Source of the DNA: Clostridia bacterium
GTDB lineage: Bacteria; Bacillota; Clostridia; Oscillospirales; Acutalibacteraceae
NCBI GenBank assembly: GCA_024404115.1
Contig: JAKSQM010000002.1
Location: forward strand, 186,001 to 250,000
Length of the DNA: 64,000 bases
Direction of reading: 5' to 3'
Below, in pieces: positions 1 to 8,749 of this stretch (position 1 is its first letter; every line of letters begins with the position of its first letter). Made by a program: the position numbers and the translations under genes. The notes beneath the pieces were generated by a model, which ran no database searches, had not been told where the DNA came from, and was given only the letters and a program-made list of their open reading frames with translations.

Positions 1-1538
1 CAGAATGTTGTTATGCGATATTTTGCAAACATGGGAAGAATGTCTGCGGCATCGAATCTGTCAAAATCATAAACGAATGTTGCAGCTTCGCAAAGCCACT
101 GACCGTAAAGCTTGCCCCACATTGCCTTTGCCCAGCCTGTATCTGAAATTGTGAAGTGAAGTCCGTCGGGCTCAACTGTGTGCCAGTATTTTGCTGTATG
201 GAAATGACCGAGGGCGTATTTGTAGTTATGAGCAGCGATTTTGGGATAACCAGATGTGCCTGATGTGAAGAACATAAGCATAAGGTCATCACCGCCAGGT
301 GAATTTTCATCTCTGTAATAATGTGCGCTGTAAAGAGGATATTCATCATCAAAGCTGCGCCATCCATCACGCTCGCCGTTTACAATGATTTTATTTATAA
401 GTGAGGGGCATTTTTCAGCGGCTTTATCTACCTCATTGGCTGTTTCGCCGTCTGCTGTGCAGATAATTGTGCTGATACCTGCTGAATTGAAGCGGTATTC
501 AAAATCGTGATCCTGAAGCTGATTAACAGCAGGGATTGCAATTGCGCCAAGCTTGTTAAGACCGAGCATTGCAAACCAGAACTGATAATGACGCTTGAGA
601 ACAAGCATAACCTTGTCGCCCTTTTTGATGCCAAGAGATTTAAAGTAGTTTGCGCACTGGTTTGATGCACGCTTCATATCACGGAAAGTGAATCTGCGCT
701 CTGTTTTATCCTTTGAAATGTGAAGCATCGCAAGCTTTTCGGGCTTTGTTGTGGCAAGTGCATCAACAACATCAAAAGCAAAGTTGAAGTTTTCTGTATT
801 TTTGAATTTGATTGATGTGGGAGTACCTTTTTCGTTTTCTTCAACATCAACAAAATTGTTATAAACACGTTCTGTTGTGTCTTTCTTGTATTCATCAGCA
901 GCTTCTTTGTAATCAATAGCTGTCTGAGGTGAAAGCTCTGGAATAGGCTCGCCTGTTGGGTTAAGAACGATAGCGTAGAAAAGGCAATCCTCGCCATCAA
1001 CAGCAATCATGCCGTGAGGTGATGAACTGTCGTAATAAATGCTGTCGCCAGGGCCTAAAACCTCTTTATGAGAACCAACCTGAACCTTTAAATGACCTGT
1101 GATAACAATATCACATTCCTGACCTGCGTGAGTTGTCAGTTCAATATCTCTGTGCTCTGCCTCTTCACTGTATGTGCAGTTAACATAAAGTGGTTCAGCA
1201 ATTCTTTTCTGAAAAGCAGACGCAAGGTTGTAATAAACCATTCCGTGAGCCTGCTCAATACGCTGACCTTTGCCAGCTCTTGTAAGTGTGTAGGACTTAA
1301 GGGTGGGGCTGACACCTTCGATAATATCTGTAACATCAACGCCAAAAGCCAGTGCGCAACGGTAAATAAACGCAAAGTTAAGGTCGCTTTCGCCGTTTTC
1401 GCATCTGAGATATTCCTCAGCGGTTACATCTGTTTTCTGTGCCATTTCTTCCGCAGTGAATCGTGTGATTTCACGAAGTTCACGGATACGGGCTGCCATT
1501 TCTTTGATTTTGAAATCGAGTCCTGTCATTTGTGCCAT
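1..1538 (-). CDS. Acyl-CoA ligase with XRE and cupin N-terminus, partial (Val T-box gene)
   Basis: The frame stays open for 512 codons from ATG 1538 and runs off the left edge, so the C-terminal part of the ligase is missing here. Order seen: XRE-type helix-turn-helix (about residues 8-70), cupin (about 105-190, with GQECD and SSSPHGM), then an AMP-forming adenylation domain with the P-loop FFTSGTSGYPK. It is collinear with the neighbour at 1916-4180 and clearly its paralogue. GGAGAG lies 6 bases before the ATG. Family knowledge: ACSM/medium-chain type ligases activate short or branched carboxylates with ATP and CoA. Inference: because its leader appears to read tRNA-Val, isobutyrate is the most likely substrate. 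The HTH-cupin part could sense a ligand or autoregulate. Substrate is unproven. Confidence 0.85.
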   Translation of the reverse strand, partial: MAQMTGLDFKIKEMAARIRELREITRFTAEEMAQKTDVTAEEYLRCENGESDLNFAFIYRCALAFGVDVTDIIEGVSPTLKSYTLTRAGKGQRIEQAHGMVYYNLASAFQKRIAEPLYVNCTYSEEAEHRDIELTTHAGQECDIVITGHLKVQVGSHKEVLGPGDSIYYDSSSPHGMIAVDGEDCLFYAIVLNPTGEPIPELSPQTAIDYKEAADEYKKDTTERVYNNFVDVEENEKGTPTSIKFKNTENFNFAFDVVDALATTKPEKLAMLHISKDKTERRFTFRDMKRASNQCANYFKSLGIKKGDKVMLVLKRHYQFWFAMLGLNKLGAIAIPAVNQLQDHDFEYRFNSAGISTIICTADGETANEVDKAAEKCPSLINKIIVNGERDGWRSFDDEYPLYSAHYYRDENSPGGDDLMLMFFTSGTSGYPKIAAHNYKYALGHFHTAKYWHTVEPDGLHFTISDTGWAKAMWGKLYGQWLCEAATFVYDFDRFDAADILPMFAKYRITTF

Positions 1539-1567
1539 GATAATCTCTCCGTTCCAGGGCGGCAAAT

Positions 1568-1605
1568 AAAAAACCCGCCCCAAAGTTTAATGACTTTGAG
1601 ACGAG
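1568..1605 (-). terminator. Leader terminator of the Val T-box
   Basis: A 13-bp stem (arms 1593-1605 and 1574-1586, with several G-U pairs) is followed on the minus strand by six U (1573-1568). Its 5' arm lies just downstream of the T-box core, as expected for competition with the antiterminator. Confidence 0.88.
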
Positions 1606-1826
1606 CATAATTTATACCCGCGGTACCACTCAAATTGCGCTATGCGCCACTCAGGCTCAACCAAGCCTTATGCTTTTACGCAGCAGTACGGGGAGGTTCT
1701 ACTTGTGAAAACTTTCTTCCTCCCAGCTCAGAAGCTACAAACACAAAGCACTTTTCAGCGGCTCGCACCAAACGCCGCCTCTCTGATGAAAAACATCTTT
1801 GTGAACTCTTCGTCAACGCCTTTAAT
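1568..1826 (-). promoter_or_regulatory. T-box riboswitch leader, predicted valine specifier (GUA)
   Basis: The T-box core (GAGTGGTACCGCGG on the minus strand) lies at 1618-1632. Stem I carries the AG-bulge AGAGAG and a terminal loop containing GGTG. The K-turn-side helix GAAG/CTTC encloses a 4/7-base internal loop, AGTT opposite TTTGTAG. Positions 4-6 of the 7-base side (1736-1738) read GUA, followed by G. The UGGU bulge matches a tRNA ending ACCA, so discriminator base A. The leader ends in a 13-bp terminator. The alternative reading UGU (Cys) is one base off the usual register. Confidence 0.88.
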
Positions 1827-1832
1827 ATCTAA

Positions 1833-1861
1833 AGTCTATCAAACTTATTATAAAAAGTCAA
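1833..1861 (-). promoter_or_regulatory. Promoter of the Val T-box leader
   Basis: Minus strand -35 TTGACT (1856-1861), 17-base spacer, -10 TAGACT (1833-1838). It lies between the stop of the upstream ligase gene (1916) and the leader. No clear terminator separates it from that gene, so read-through into this leader is possible. Confidence 0.7.
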
Positions 1862-1915
1862 CTATTTGAAAGAATAATGTTAAATTACATCAAGAAATAA
1901 TTTAAAAACTATCAA

Positions 1916-4180
1916 TTAAAGTTTATTTCTCTGAATCTTTCCGCTGATTGTCTTTGGAAGCTCGTCCTTAAACTCAACTATACGGGGATATTTGTAAGGA
2001 GCTGTGTTCTTCTTAACATAGTTCTGAATTTCTTTTTTCAGCTCTTCACTGGGTGTAACACCCTTAACAAGAACGATGCTTGCCTTAACTATCTGACCTC
2101 TTACCTCGTCGGGAACGGCAGAAACGCCACACTCAAGAACATAGGGAAGCTCCATAATAACACTTTCAATTTCAAATGGCCCGATTCTGTAGCCTGATGA
2201 CTTGATAACATCATCAACTCTGCCCACATACCAGAAGAATCCATCTTCATCACGCCATGCAGTGTCGCCAGTGTGGTAATAACCATCGTGCCAAACTTCG
2301 TCTGTCTTTTTCTGATCGTTGTAATAGCCTTTGAAAAGTCCGCAAGGAATTTTATCTGATGTTTTAACAACGATTTCGCCTGTTTCACCGTCGGGAACAG
2401 AGTTGCCGTCGGGGTCAACAATATCAATATCATAAAGCGGACTGGGTTTACCCATTGAACCAAGCTTGTGAGTATCGCCCATAAGGTTGGCAATTGCAAG
2501 GGTAAGCTCTGTCTGACCGAAGCCCTCCATAATGCGAAGTCCCGTCGCCTTTTTGAATTGGCGGTAAACCTCCGGGTTAAGTGCCTCGCCTGCTGTTGTC
2601 ATATGCTTGATTGATGAAAGATCATACTTTGATATGTCCTCTTTAATCATCATGCGAAGCATTGTGGGCGGTGCGCAGAATGTTGTTATCTGATACTTCT
2701 GGAACATTGGAAGAATGTCAGAAGCAGAGAATCTGTCAAAGTCATATGTGAATACTGCACCCTCGCAGAGCCACTGACCATAAAGCTTGCCCCAAAGAGC
2801 CTTGCCCCAGCCTGTGTCTGAAATTGTGAAGTGAAGTCCGTTTTCAGATACACCGTGCCAGTATTTAGCTGTGATGTAATGACCGAGAGGATATTTATAG
2901 CTGTGAGCAGCAATTTTGGGATAACCTGTTGTGCCTGATGTGAAGAACATAAGCATTGTGTCATCGCCGCAGGCTGTGTGCTCATTTCTGTAATAATGGG
3001 TGCTGAAAAGAGGATATTCTTCATCAAAGTTTCTCCAGCCATCTCTGTTTTCGCCAACAATAAGCTTGTGCTTGAGTGTTGGGCATTTATCCAAAACTGC
3101 GTCAACATGAGCAGGTGTGTTGTCCTCAGCAGTGCAGATAATTGCGCTGACACCAGCGGCATTGAAACGATATTCAAAATCGTGAGCCTGAAGCTGATGT
3201 GTTGCAGGGATAACAATTGCGCCAAGCTTATGGAGTGCAACAACAGCAAACCAGAACTGATAATGACGCTTGAGAACGAGCATTACTCTATCGCCCTTTT
3301 TGATGCCGATTGATTTAAAATAGTTTGCGCACTGGTTTGATGCACGCTTAATATCTCTGAAAGAAAATTTTCTTTCAACCTTGTCCTTGTCAATGTGAAT
3401 CATTGCAAGCTTTGAGGGGTATTTCTTTGCAATTGCATCAACAATGTCAAAGCCGAAATTGAATTTATCTGTATTTGAAAAGTCGATTGATTTAAGAAGT
3501 CCGTTTTCATCCTCTGTGCAGGTGATGAATTTATCGCTGACATAATTTTTCTGAGGCTGATTTGTTGTGATACTATCACGGATAACCTCTTCTGTTTCGT
3601 TTTCACCAGGAAGAACAACTGCGCAGAATACGCAATCCTCGCCGTCAACAGCAATCATACCGTGAGGTGTTGAAGAGTTGTAATAAATGCTGTCGCCCTC
3701 GTGAAGAACCTCTTTCTTTGAGCCAATCTGAACAAGAAGAGAACCTTGAAGAATAAGGTCAAATTCCTGACCGCTGTGCTTAGTCAGATGAATTGGCTGA
3801 TTCTGCTGTTCCTCTGAATATTCGTATCTAACCCAGTAAGGTTCAGCAATTTTGCTTTTGAACATAGGGGCAAGGTTCTGAATCATAATACCTGCTTCTT
3901 CAGCGGTTGTCTGACCTCTGCCTCGTCTTGTAACTGTATATGAAGAAAGCTTAGCTGTGCGACCCTCAAGAAGCTCTGTAAGCTCAATGCCAAAAGCAAT
4001 TGCACATTTATGAATAAAGCTGAAAGGCAGGTCTGTATGCCCTTTTTCGTATTCTTCGTATTCGGCGGCGGAAACTTCTGTTTTTTCAGCCATGGTGGGG
4101 ATGCTGTAGCCGAGAATCTGACGCATTTCTCTGATTCGGAAAGCTATCTCTGCAAGCTGTGTCATTGTTTGATTACCCAT
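1916..4180 (-). CDS. Acyl-CoA ligase fused to XRE and cupin domains (Ile T-box gene)
   Basis: 754 residues. HTH of the XRE type at about 8-70 and cupin at about 105-195 (GQEFD, then EGDSIYY and STPHGM). The adenylation domain spans about 240-750, with P-loop TSGTTGYPK at 414-422, GFGQTE, YHTGD, GRVDDVIKSSGYRIGPFEIE, and the C-terminal catalytic lysine K748 in SGKIQRNKL. The ligase part resembles the ACSM/medium-chain acyl-CoA synthetase group, at least one archaeal member of which is reported to prefer 2-methylbutyrate. AAGGAG lies 8 bases before ATG 4180. The leader appears to read tRNA-Ile, so 2-methylbutyrate is the inferred substrate. HTH plus cupin on an enzyme is unusual; it could bind DNA for autoregulation or act only as a ligand-sensing module. 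The family call is firm, the substrate is not. Confidence 0.92.
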   Translation of the reverse strand: MGNQTMTQLAEIAFRIREMRQILGYSIPTMAEKTEVSAAEYEEYEKGHTDLPFSFIHKCAIAFGIELTELLEGRTAKLSSYTVTRRGRGQTTAEEAGIMIQNLAPMFKSKIAEPYWVRYEYSEEQQNQPIHLTKHSGQEFDLILQGSLLVQIGSKKEVLHEGDSIYYNSSTPHGMIAVDGEDCVFCAVVLPGENETEEVIRDSITTNQPQKNYVSDKFITCTEDENGLLKSIDFSNTDKFNFGFDIVDAIAKKYPSKLAMIHIDKDKVERKFSFRDIKRASNQCANYFKSIGIKKGDRVMLVLKRHYQFWFAVVALHKLGAIVIPATHQLQAHDFEYRFNAAGVSAIICTAEDNTPAHVDAVLDKCPTLKHKLIVGENRDGWRNFDEEYPLFSTHYYRNEHTACGDDTMLMFFTSGTTGYPKIAAHSYKYPLGHYITAKYWHGVSENGLHFTISDTGWGKALWGKLYGQWLCEGAVFTYDFDRFSASDILPMFQKYQITTFCAPPTMLRMMIKEDISKYDLSSIKHMTTAGEALNPEVYRQFKKATGLRIMEGFGQTELTLAIANLMGDTHKLGSMGKPSPLYDIDIVDPDGNSVPDGETGEIVVKTSDKIPCGLFKGYYNDQKKTDEVWHDGYYHTGDTAWRDEDGFFWYVGRVDDVIKSSGYRIGPFEIESVIMELPYVLECGVSAVPDEVRGQIVKASIVLVKGVTPSEELKKEIQNYVKKNTAPYKYPRIVEFKDELPKTISGKIQRNKL

Positions 4181-4233
4181 GTTAATTCTCCTTTCGGTCA
4201 GAAAAATTTATTACGGAACGGATGAAAATAAAT

Positions 4234-4269
4234 AAAAAGACCCGTCCCAAGATTTCCTTGAGACGAGTC
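4234..4269 (-). terminator. Leader terminator of the Ile T-box
   Basis: 13-bp stem, arms 4257-4269 and 4239-4251, then five U (4238-4234) on the minus strand, directly downstream of the T-box core. Confidence 0.88.
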
Positions 4270-4496
4270 TGAATATTCATACCCGCGGTACCACTCAAAT
4301 TGTGCTTTCGCACCACTCAGGCTCCAACAAGCCTTATGCCTTTACGCAGCATTCACGAAAACGCTTACTATTGTTTCAGCATTTCAGCTCAGAAGTGATA
4401 GGAATTAAGATTTTTACTGCCGACATCGCACCACCGCCGACTCTCTGAAAGCTAACTGATCTTTTCCGTCTTCGTCATAGCTTTTATTTATTTTGT
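4234..4496 (-). promoter_or_regulatory. T-box riboswitch leader, predicted isoleucine specifier (AUC)
   Basis: The T-box core is at 4283-4297 and identical to that of the leader at 1568-1826. Stem I has the AGAGAG bulge, a GGTG loop and the GAAG/CTTC helix with a TGA K-turn. The 7 bases before CTTC read CCTATCA; positions 4-6 (4397-4399) give AUC followed by A. The UGGU bulge fits discriminator A. The leader fills almost the whole 4181-4502 gap. Confidence 0.9.
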
Positions 4497-4502
4497 GGTT
4501 CG

Positions 4503-4531
4503 ATTTTAACACTAAAAATGACAGTTGTCAA
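4503..4531 (-). promoter_or_regulatory. Promoter of the Ile T-box leader
   Basis: Minus strand consensus -35 TTGACA (4526-4531), 17-base spacer, -10 TAAAAT (4503-4508). This is one of the strongest sigma-A-like promoters in the window. Confidence 0.85.
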
Positions 4532-4628
4532 GCATTTTTTTGAAAAATTATATAAATAAAATATCTCTGATTTGTTAAAAATACCCTAAAAGAGTATTTT
4601 ATCGGCTTCAAGGCACATACTATGTATA

Positions 4629-4656
4629 TTGACAAAACCGCTTGTGCTGGTATAAT
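4629..4656 (+). promoter_or_regulatory. Promoter of trxA
   Basis: -35 TTGACA (4629-4634), 16-base spacer, -10 TATAAT (4651-4656), about 30 bases before the trxA start and divergent from the Ile T-box promoter. Confidence 0.85.
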
Positions 4657-4686
4657 TTAATCAGCAAAAAATGAAAGGATGATTTT

Positions 4687-4995
4687 ATGGCAATTATAAA
4701 TATTGATAAAAACAATTTTAAAGAAACAGTTCTTAAACAAAATGGAACAGTTGTTATTGATTTCTGGGCATCGTGGTGTATGCCCTGCAAGATGTTCGCC
4801 CCTGTTTATGATGTGCTTGCAGAGGAAAACGAAAATGTAACATTTTGTAAAATCAATGTTGATGACGAGCCAGAGCTTGCAGCGAAATTCGGTATTCAGA
4901 GTATTCCCACAGTTGTTGTTATCAAAGACGGCATAATCAAAGAAGTGCTGACAGGACTTAGAAATAAGGACGAAATTGAGGCATTGTTAGGGTAA
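4687..4995 (+). CDS. trxA: Thioredoxin
   Basis: 102 residues, the usual length for thioredoxin. A single thioredoxin fold with active site WCMPC at 30-34 (canonical WCGPC has Gly where this has Met) and the cis-proline P74 in IQSIPT. It is a cytosolic dithiol reductant for target proteins. It stands alone with its own consensus promoter and a hairpin terminator; no thioredoxin reductase is adjacent. GAAAGGAT precedes the ATG by about 7 bases. The WCMPC active site should shift redox potential slightly, but the protein is otherwise ordinary. Confidence 0.96.
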   Translation: MAIINIDKNNFKETVLKQNGTVVIDFWASWCMPCKMFAPVYDVLAEENENVTFCKINVDDEPELAAKFGIQSIPTVVVIKDGIIKEVLTGLRNKDEIEALLG

Positions 4996-5008
4996 GAAGC
5001 CAAAAGAA

Positions 5009-5045
5009 AACAGAGAGATTGCAATGCTTTCTCTCTGTTATTTTT
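5009..5045. terminator. Bidirectional terminator between trxA and rhaD
   Basis: 10-bp stem AACAGAGAGA (5009-5018) with TCTCTCTGTT (5030-5039). T-rich runs on both strands allow it to end trxA (plus) and the transport-rhaD operon (minus). Confidence 0.85.
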
Positions 5046-5056
5046 ATTATCAAGAA

Positions 5057-5875
5057 TTAAAGAAGGTTTTCTGCAAGCTTTCCGCCGTAAGCTTCTGCAA
5101 CGCTTGCAAGCTTATCTTCGGGGATTGTCTGAAGCATAGGAAGACCTGTGCTGAGCATTCTTACATAAATCTCTGCTGACTTCTCAACAGTGTGCATAAG
5201 ACCGAATGCTGAATCAAAATCGTTACCCATAACGAAAAGACCGTGATGTGCCCATACAACGATGTCATATTTCTTCATAAGCTCACTGGTTTTAAGTGCG
5301 ATTTCTGCACCGCCGGGGATCATCCACTCAACAACGCCAACACCCTTGGGGAATACAACGGGGCACTCTGTCATGCTCTGCCAGAGAACCTTTGAGAATG
5401 CTGAATCTGTAAGAGGAAGAACGAATGTAAGAGCAATGATGTTTGTGGGGTGTGCATGATAAATAACTCTTGCAGCACCGTCTGTTTCTTTAACCTTTAC
5501 GCTGTGGTTAAGGAAGTGGCTGGGGAATTCACTTGTGGGGCCGCCGCCGTTTTTAAGTCCCCAAACGATTCTGTAGCTGTCGCCTGCTTCATTGATTTCA
5601 ACAATGCAGATGTTTGCTTCGGGGTCAAGAATCATATTGCGGAAATATTTGCCAGTGCCAGTTGCCATAAAGAACTCGCCTGCAAGATTCTCTGCCTTAA
5701 CGCCCATATTTACCCAAGGCTTATCATAGTTGAAATAAGGCTTGCACTCTTCAACTTCTTCTTTTTTCATGCGGTATGTAAGGTTGCCGCCGTTTCTCTC
5801 GTGCCATCCCTGCTGCCAGCCGTCATCGCAAAGACGTACAAAGCCTTTGATAACACTACTTTCTAAAATACCCAT
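5057..5875 (-). CDS. rhaD: Rhamnulose-1-phosphate aldolase
   Basis: 272 residues, close to the E. coli enzyme (274) and collinear with it. Class II aldolase fold with HERNGGNLT near 25-33, catalytic E116 in PTSEFP, zinc histidines H140 and H142 in YHAHPTN, and a third in WAHHG (210-211). It splits L-rhamnulose-1-phosphate to dihydroxyacetone phosphate and L-lactaldehyde. It is the last gene of a run that starts with a sugar-binding lipoprotein at 10099 and lies 68 bases after the ATPase gene. No rhamnose isomerase or rhamnulokinase lies in the window. AGGAG lies about 9 bases before the ATG. Fuculose-phosphate aldolases are shorter, so RhaD is preferred. Confidence 0.93.
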   Translation of the reverse strand: MGILESSVIKGFVRLCDDGWQQGWHERNGGNLTYRMKKEEVEECKPYFNYDKPWVNMGVKAENLAGEFFMATGTGKYFRNMILDPEANICIVEINEAGDSYRIVWGLKNGGGPTSEFPSHFLNHSVKVKETDGAARVIYHAHPTNIIALTFVLPLTDSAFSKVLWQSMTECPVVFPKGVGVVEWMIPGGAEIALKTSELMKKYDIVVWAHHGLFVMGNDFDSAFGLMHTVEKSAEIYVRMLSTGLPMLQTIPEDKLASVAEAYGGKLAENLL

Positions 5876-5943
5876 TTTTTAACACTCCTGTAAAATAAAA
5901 AAGTAAGCACATTTCTAACGTACCTACTTATTTTATAACCTAT

Positions 5944-7050
5944 TCAGTTTAATGTCAAGATATTTTCGCCGCTGGAGGTGTCAAATATATGAAGCTTTTC
6001 TGTGTTTATTCCAAGCTTGACTATTTCACCCTGCGTGAATGTTACATCGGGCGATACACGGGCGATAATTCTTGTGCCGAAAAAATCAAGATAAAGGAAT
6101 GTTTCACTGCCCAGCGGCTCCACAACATCCACCTGCGCTTCAAAAACAGAGTCGGGATGTTTCTTGATATATTCGCTGTCAACAGTAATATCTTCGGGTC
6201 GAATGCCAAGGGTAAGGTTATCCCCTCCGTCTTTTATCAATGCTTCAAGCTGTTCTTTTTGTGTAATGGTGATTGTTGAGCCGTTGATTCTGACCTTGTT
6301 TTTGCTGTCAAATTCGCAAGGGATAAAGTTCATTCCAGGTGAGCCGATAAAGCCTGCCACAAAAAGATTGCACGGCGAATTGTAGAGATTTTTAGGCGTA
6401 TCCACCTGCTGAACAATGCCATCTTTCATTACAACAATTCTGTCGCCCATTGTCATCGCTTCTGTCTGGTCGTGGGTAACATAAACAAATGTTGTTTCAA
6501 GTCGCTTGTGAAGCTTGATAATCTCTGTTCGCATGGCGGTGCGAAGCTTTGCATCAAGATTTGAAAGCGGTTCATCAAGAAGAAAAACATCGGGTGAGCG
6601 CACCATGGCTCTGCCAAGGGCAACACGCTGCCTTTGACCGCCCGAAAGTGCTTTAGGCTTACGCTTGAGAAGATGCTCAATATCAAGAATTTTTGCCGCT
6701 TCCCTCACCCTTTTATCAATTTCATTTTTTGGGATTTTGCGAAGCTCAAGACCGAATGCCATATTTTTATAAACAGTCATATGCGGGTAAAGGGCATAGC
6801 TTTGAAAAACCATTGCAATGTTTCTGTCCTTTGGCTCAATTTCGTTGACTACCCTGTCCCCTATTTTCATTTCGCCCTTTGAAATCTGCTCAAGACCTGC
6901 AATCATTCGAAGTGTTGTTGACTTACCGCAGCCTGAGGGCCCTACAAGAATGATAAATTCTTTGTTTTCGATTTGGAGATTTACATCATTAACGGCAATG
7001 GTTCCGTCAGAATAGATTTTAGAAATATTTTTAAGTGTAATGCTTGACAT
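5944..7050 (-). CDS. Sugar ABC transporter ATP-binding protein (MsmX/UgpC type)
   Basis: 368 residues. Walker A GPSGCGKST at 37-45, signature LSGGQRQRVALGRA, Walker B VFLLDEP, switch histidine in VTHDQTEA, and a C-terminal OB/TOBE regulatory region typical of carbohydrate importers (MalK, UgpC, MsmX). It should energise the two permeases encoded just upstream. AAAGGAT overlaps the stop of the preceding permease gene, 4 bases separate them, and translation is likely coupled. Many Firmicutes share one MsmX among several transporters; here the ATPase sits inside the operon, which suggests a dedicated pump. Confidence 0.94.
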   Translation of the reverse strand: MSSITLKNISKIYSDGTIAVNDVNLQIENKEFIILVGPSGCGKSTTLRMIAGLEQISKGEMKIGDRVVNEIEPKDRNIAMVFQSYALYPHMTVYKNMAFGLELRKIPKNEIDKRVREAAKILDIEHLLKRKPKALSGGQRQRVALGRAMVRSPDVFLLDEPLSNLDAKLRTAMRTEIIKLHKRLETTFVYVTHDQTEAMTMGDRIVVMKDGIVQQVDTPKNLYNSPCNLFVAGFIGSPGMNFIPCEFDSKNKVRINGSTITITQKEQLEALIKDGGDNLTLGIRPEDITVDSEYIKKHPDSVFEAQVDVVEPLGSETFLYLDFFGTRIIARVSPDVTFTQGEIVKLGINTEKLHIFDTSSGENILTLN

Positions 7051-7054
7051 AATA

Positions 7055-7891
7055 TTATCCTTTCACAGCTCCTGCCGCCACGCCTTTTATAATATATTTC
7101 TGAGAAGTCAGATAGAAAATAACAATCGGCACAATTGCCAAAACAAGCATCGCCATCATTGCGCCCATATCAACCGAGCCGTAACCGCCTTTAAGATACT
7201 GCACGGCAATGGGGATTGTTTTGTATTCACTGCCGATAAGAAGATACGGCAAAAGGTAATCGTTCCACACCCACATTGCATTGAGAATTGCAACAGTTAT
7301 GGCGGTTGGTTTAAGGATTGGGAAAACGATTCTGAAATAAGTCTGAACAGGGTTGCATCCGTCAATCATGGCTGCCTCTTCAATTTCAATGGGGATGGAT
7401 TTCACAAAACCGCTGAACATAAACACCGAAAGACCTGCACCGAAGCCGAGGTAAATTATTATAAGACCTACAGGGTTATCGAGAGATAAAATGTTGGCAG
7501 TTTTGGTGAGCGTAAACATCACCATCTGAAACGGGACAATCATTGAAAAAACAAAAGCGTAATATAAAATTTGGGTGAATTTTGTTTTGCGCCTTGTAAT
7601 ATACCACGCTGTCATTGAGGTGAAAAAGACAATGGCAGCCACGGAAAAAACAGTTATAAACAGCGACCATCCAAAGGCTGAGAAAAAACCTGTTTTGGCA
7701 ACGCCCTGCGTGTAATTTCTGAATCCCTCAAAAGTTTTTTCATCGGGCAATGTAAACGGTGAATCGCTGATGTGGAACTTGCTTTTAAATGAGTTCATCA
7801 GAACAATAAATATTGGCGAAAGAAAAACAACAGCGGCAATAATCAGAAATAAATATGAAAAAAACTTTGAAATTATTCCTCGTTTACTCAT
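7055..7891 (-). CDS. Sugar ABC transporter permease (MalG family)
   Basis: 278 residues with six predicted membrane segments. It has the EAA cytoplasmic loop, seen as EIEEAAMIDGCNPVQTYFR, which docks on the ATPase. It matches the MalG/LacG half of carbohydrate uptake type 1 importers. Its start overlaps the stop of the other permease by one base (TAATG), indicating coupling. It works as a heterodimer with the protein from 7891-8727. Confidence 0.93.
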   Translation of the reverse strand: MSKRGIISKFFSYLFLIIAAVVFLSPIFIVLMNSFKSKFHISDSPFTLPDEKTFEGFRNYTQGVAKTGFFSAFGWSLFITVFSVAAIVFFTSMTAWYITRRKTKFTQILYYAFVFSMIVPFQMVMFTLTKTANILSLDNPVGLIIIYLGFGAGLSVFMFSGFVKSIPIEIEEAAMIDGCNPVQTYFRIVFPILKPTAITVAILNAMWVWNDYLLPYLLIGSEYKTIPIAVQYLKGGYGSVDMGAMMAMLVLAIVPIVIFYLTSQKYIIKGVAAGAVKG

Positions 7892-8727
7892 TATTGTTCC
7901 ACCTCTTTTTTTCTTGTGTAGCTCAACTGCATAAAGGCAATAACCGCAACGATTATGAAGAAAATAACCGCCTTTGCCTGACCGACACCCTCCCAGCCTG
8001 CTTTGCCATAGAATGTGTTGTAAATATCAAGTGCGAGCATTGCCGTCCTTTTTGACGGTGCGCCTGCGGTGAGTGCTAAATTCTGATCAAAGAGCTTGAA
8101 TGAATTTGTGATAGTCAGAAACATACAGATTGTGATGCTTGGCATAACAAGCGGAATTGTTACATTTTTAAGGGTCTGGAATTTGCCCGCACCGTCAACC
8201 TTTGAAGCGTCAAGCAAATCAGTGGGGATATTTTGCATACCTGCGATATAAATAACCATCATATAGCCGATTAGCTGCCAGTTCATTAGCACAACCAATC
8301 CCCAAAAGCCGTATTTTGGGTCATAAGTGATTGTTACGCCAAAATAATGAAGTATGCCGTTGAGAATTAACTGCCATATATAACCGAGAACGATACCACC
8401 AATAAGATTTGGCATAAAGAAAATTGTTCTGAATCCGTTTGTGCCTTTCAGCCCTTTAGTAAGAATTGACGCTAAAAGAAAGGCGATGATGTTGACTGTC
8501 AGAACAGACACAACAGTGAATTTAACAGTGAACCACAGGGCATTTTTGAAATCGTTATTTGAAAATGCCCTTGCGTAGTTTTGTATGCCGACCCATTGAG
8601 CGTCAAGCACGGTGGTGAATTCTGTAAAAGAAAGCACTAATCCCAAGAGAAATGGAACAACGAATGCAATTATAAAAGCTATGAGGGTTGGCATTACAAA
8701 AATCGGGAAATATTTTTTAAGTCGCAT
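7891..8727 (-). CDS. Sugar ABC transporter permease (MalF family)
   Basis: 278 residues, about six membrane segments and a conserved EAA-like loop (PTDLLDASKVDGAGKFQTL). It is the MalF/LacF-type partner of the next permease. It lies 22 bases after the lipoprotein gene; GGTGGTG precedes ATG 8727. The transported sugar is not readable from sequence; the operon's RhaD suggests rhamnose or a rhamnose-containing glycan fragment. Confidence 0.93.
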   Translation of the reverse strand: MRLKKYFPIFVMPTLIAFIIAFVVPFLLGLVLSFTEFTTVLDAQWVGIQNYARAFSNNDFKNALWFTVKFTVVSVLTVNIIAFLLASILTKGLKGTNGFRTIFFMPNLIGGIVLGYIWQLILNGILHYFGVTITYDPKYGFWGLVVLMNWQLIGYMMVIYIAGMQNIPTDLLDASKVDGAGKFQTLKNVTIPLVMPSITICMFLTITNSFKLFDQNLALTAGAPSKRTAMLALDIYNTFYGKAGWEGVGQAKAVIFFIIVAVIAFMQLSYTRKKEVEQ

Positions 8728-8749
8728 TTAATTCACCACCGTTAAAATT

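Noticed and set aside
1-1538. Left-end ligase looks like a set of short broken frames, suggesting a pseudogene.
   Set aside because: Translation from ATG 1538 is open for 512 codons with no stop and all domain motifs in order; it only lacks a stop because the window ends.
4520-4531. Short palindrome TGACAGTTGTCA at the -35 of the Ile T-box promoter as an operator.
   Set aside because: Five-base arms that mostly consist of the -35 consensus itself; likely chance.
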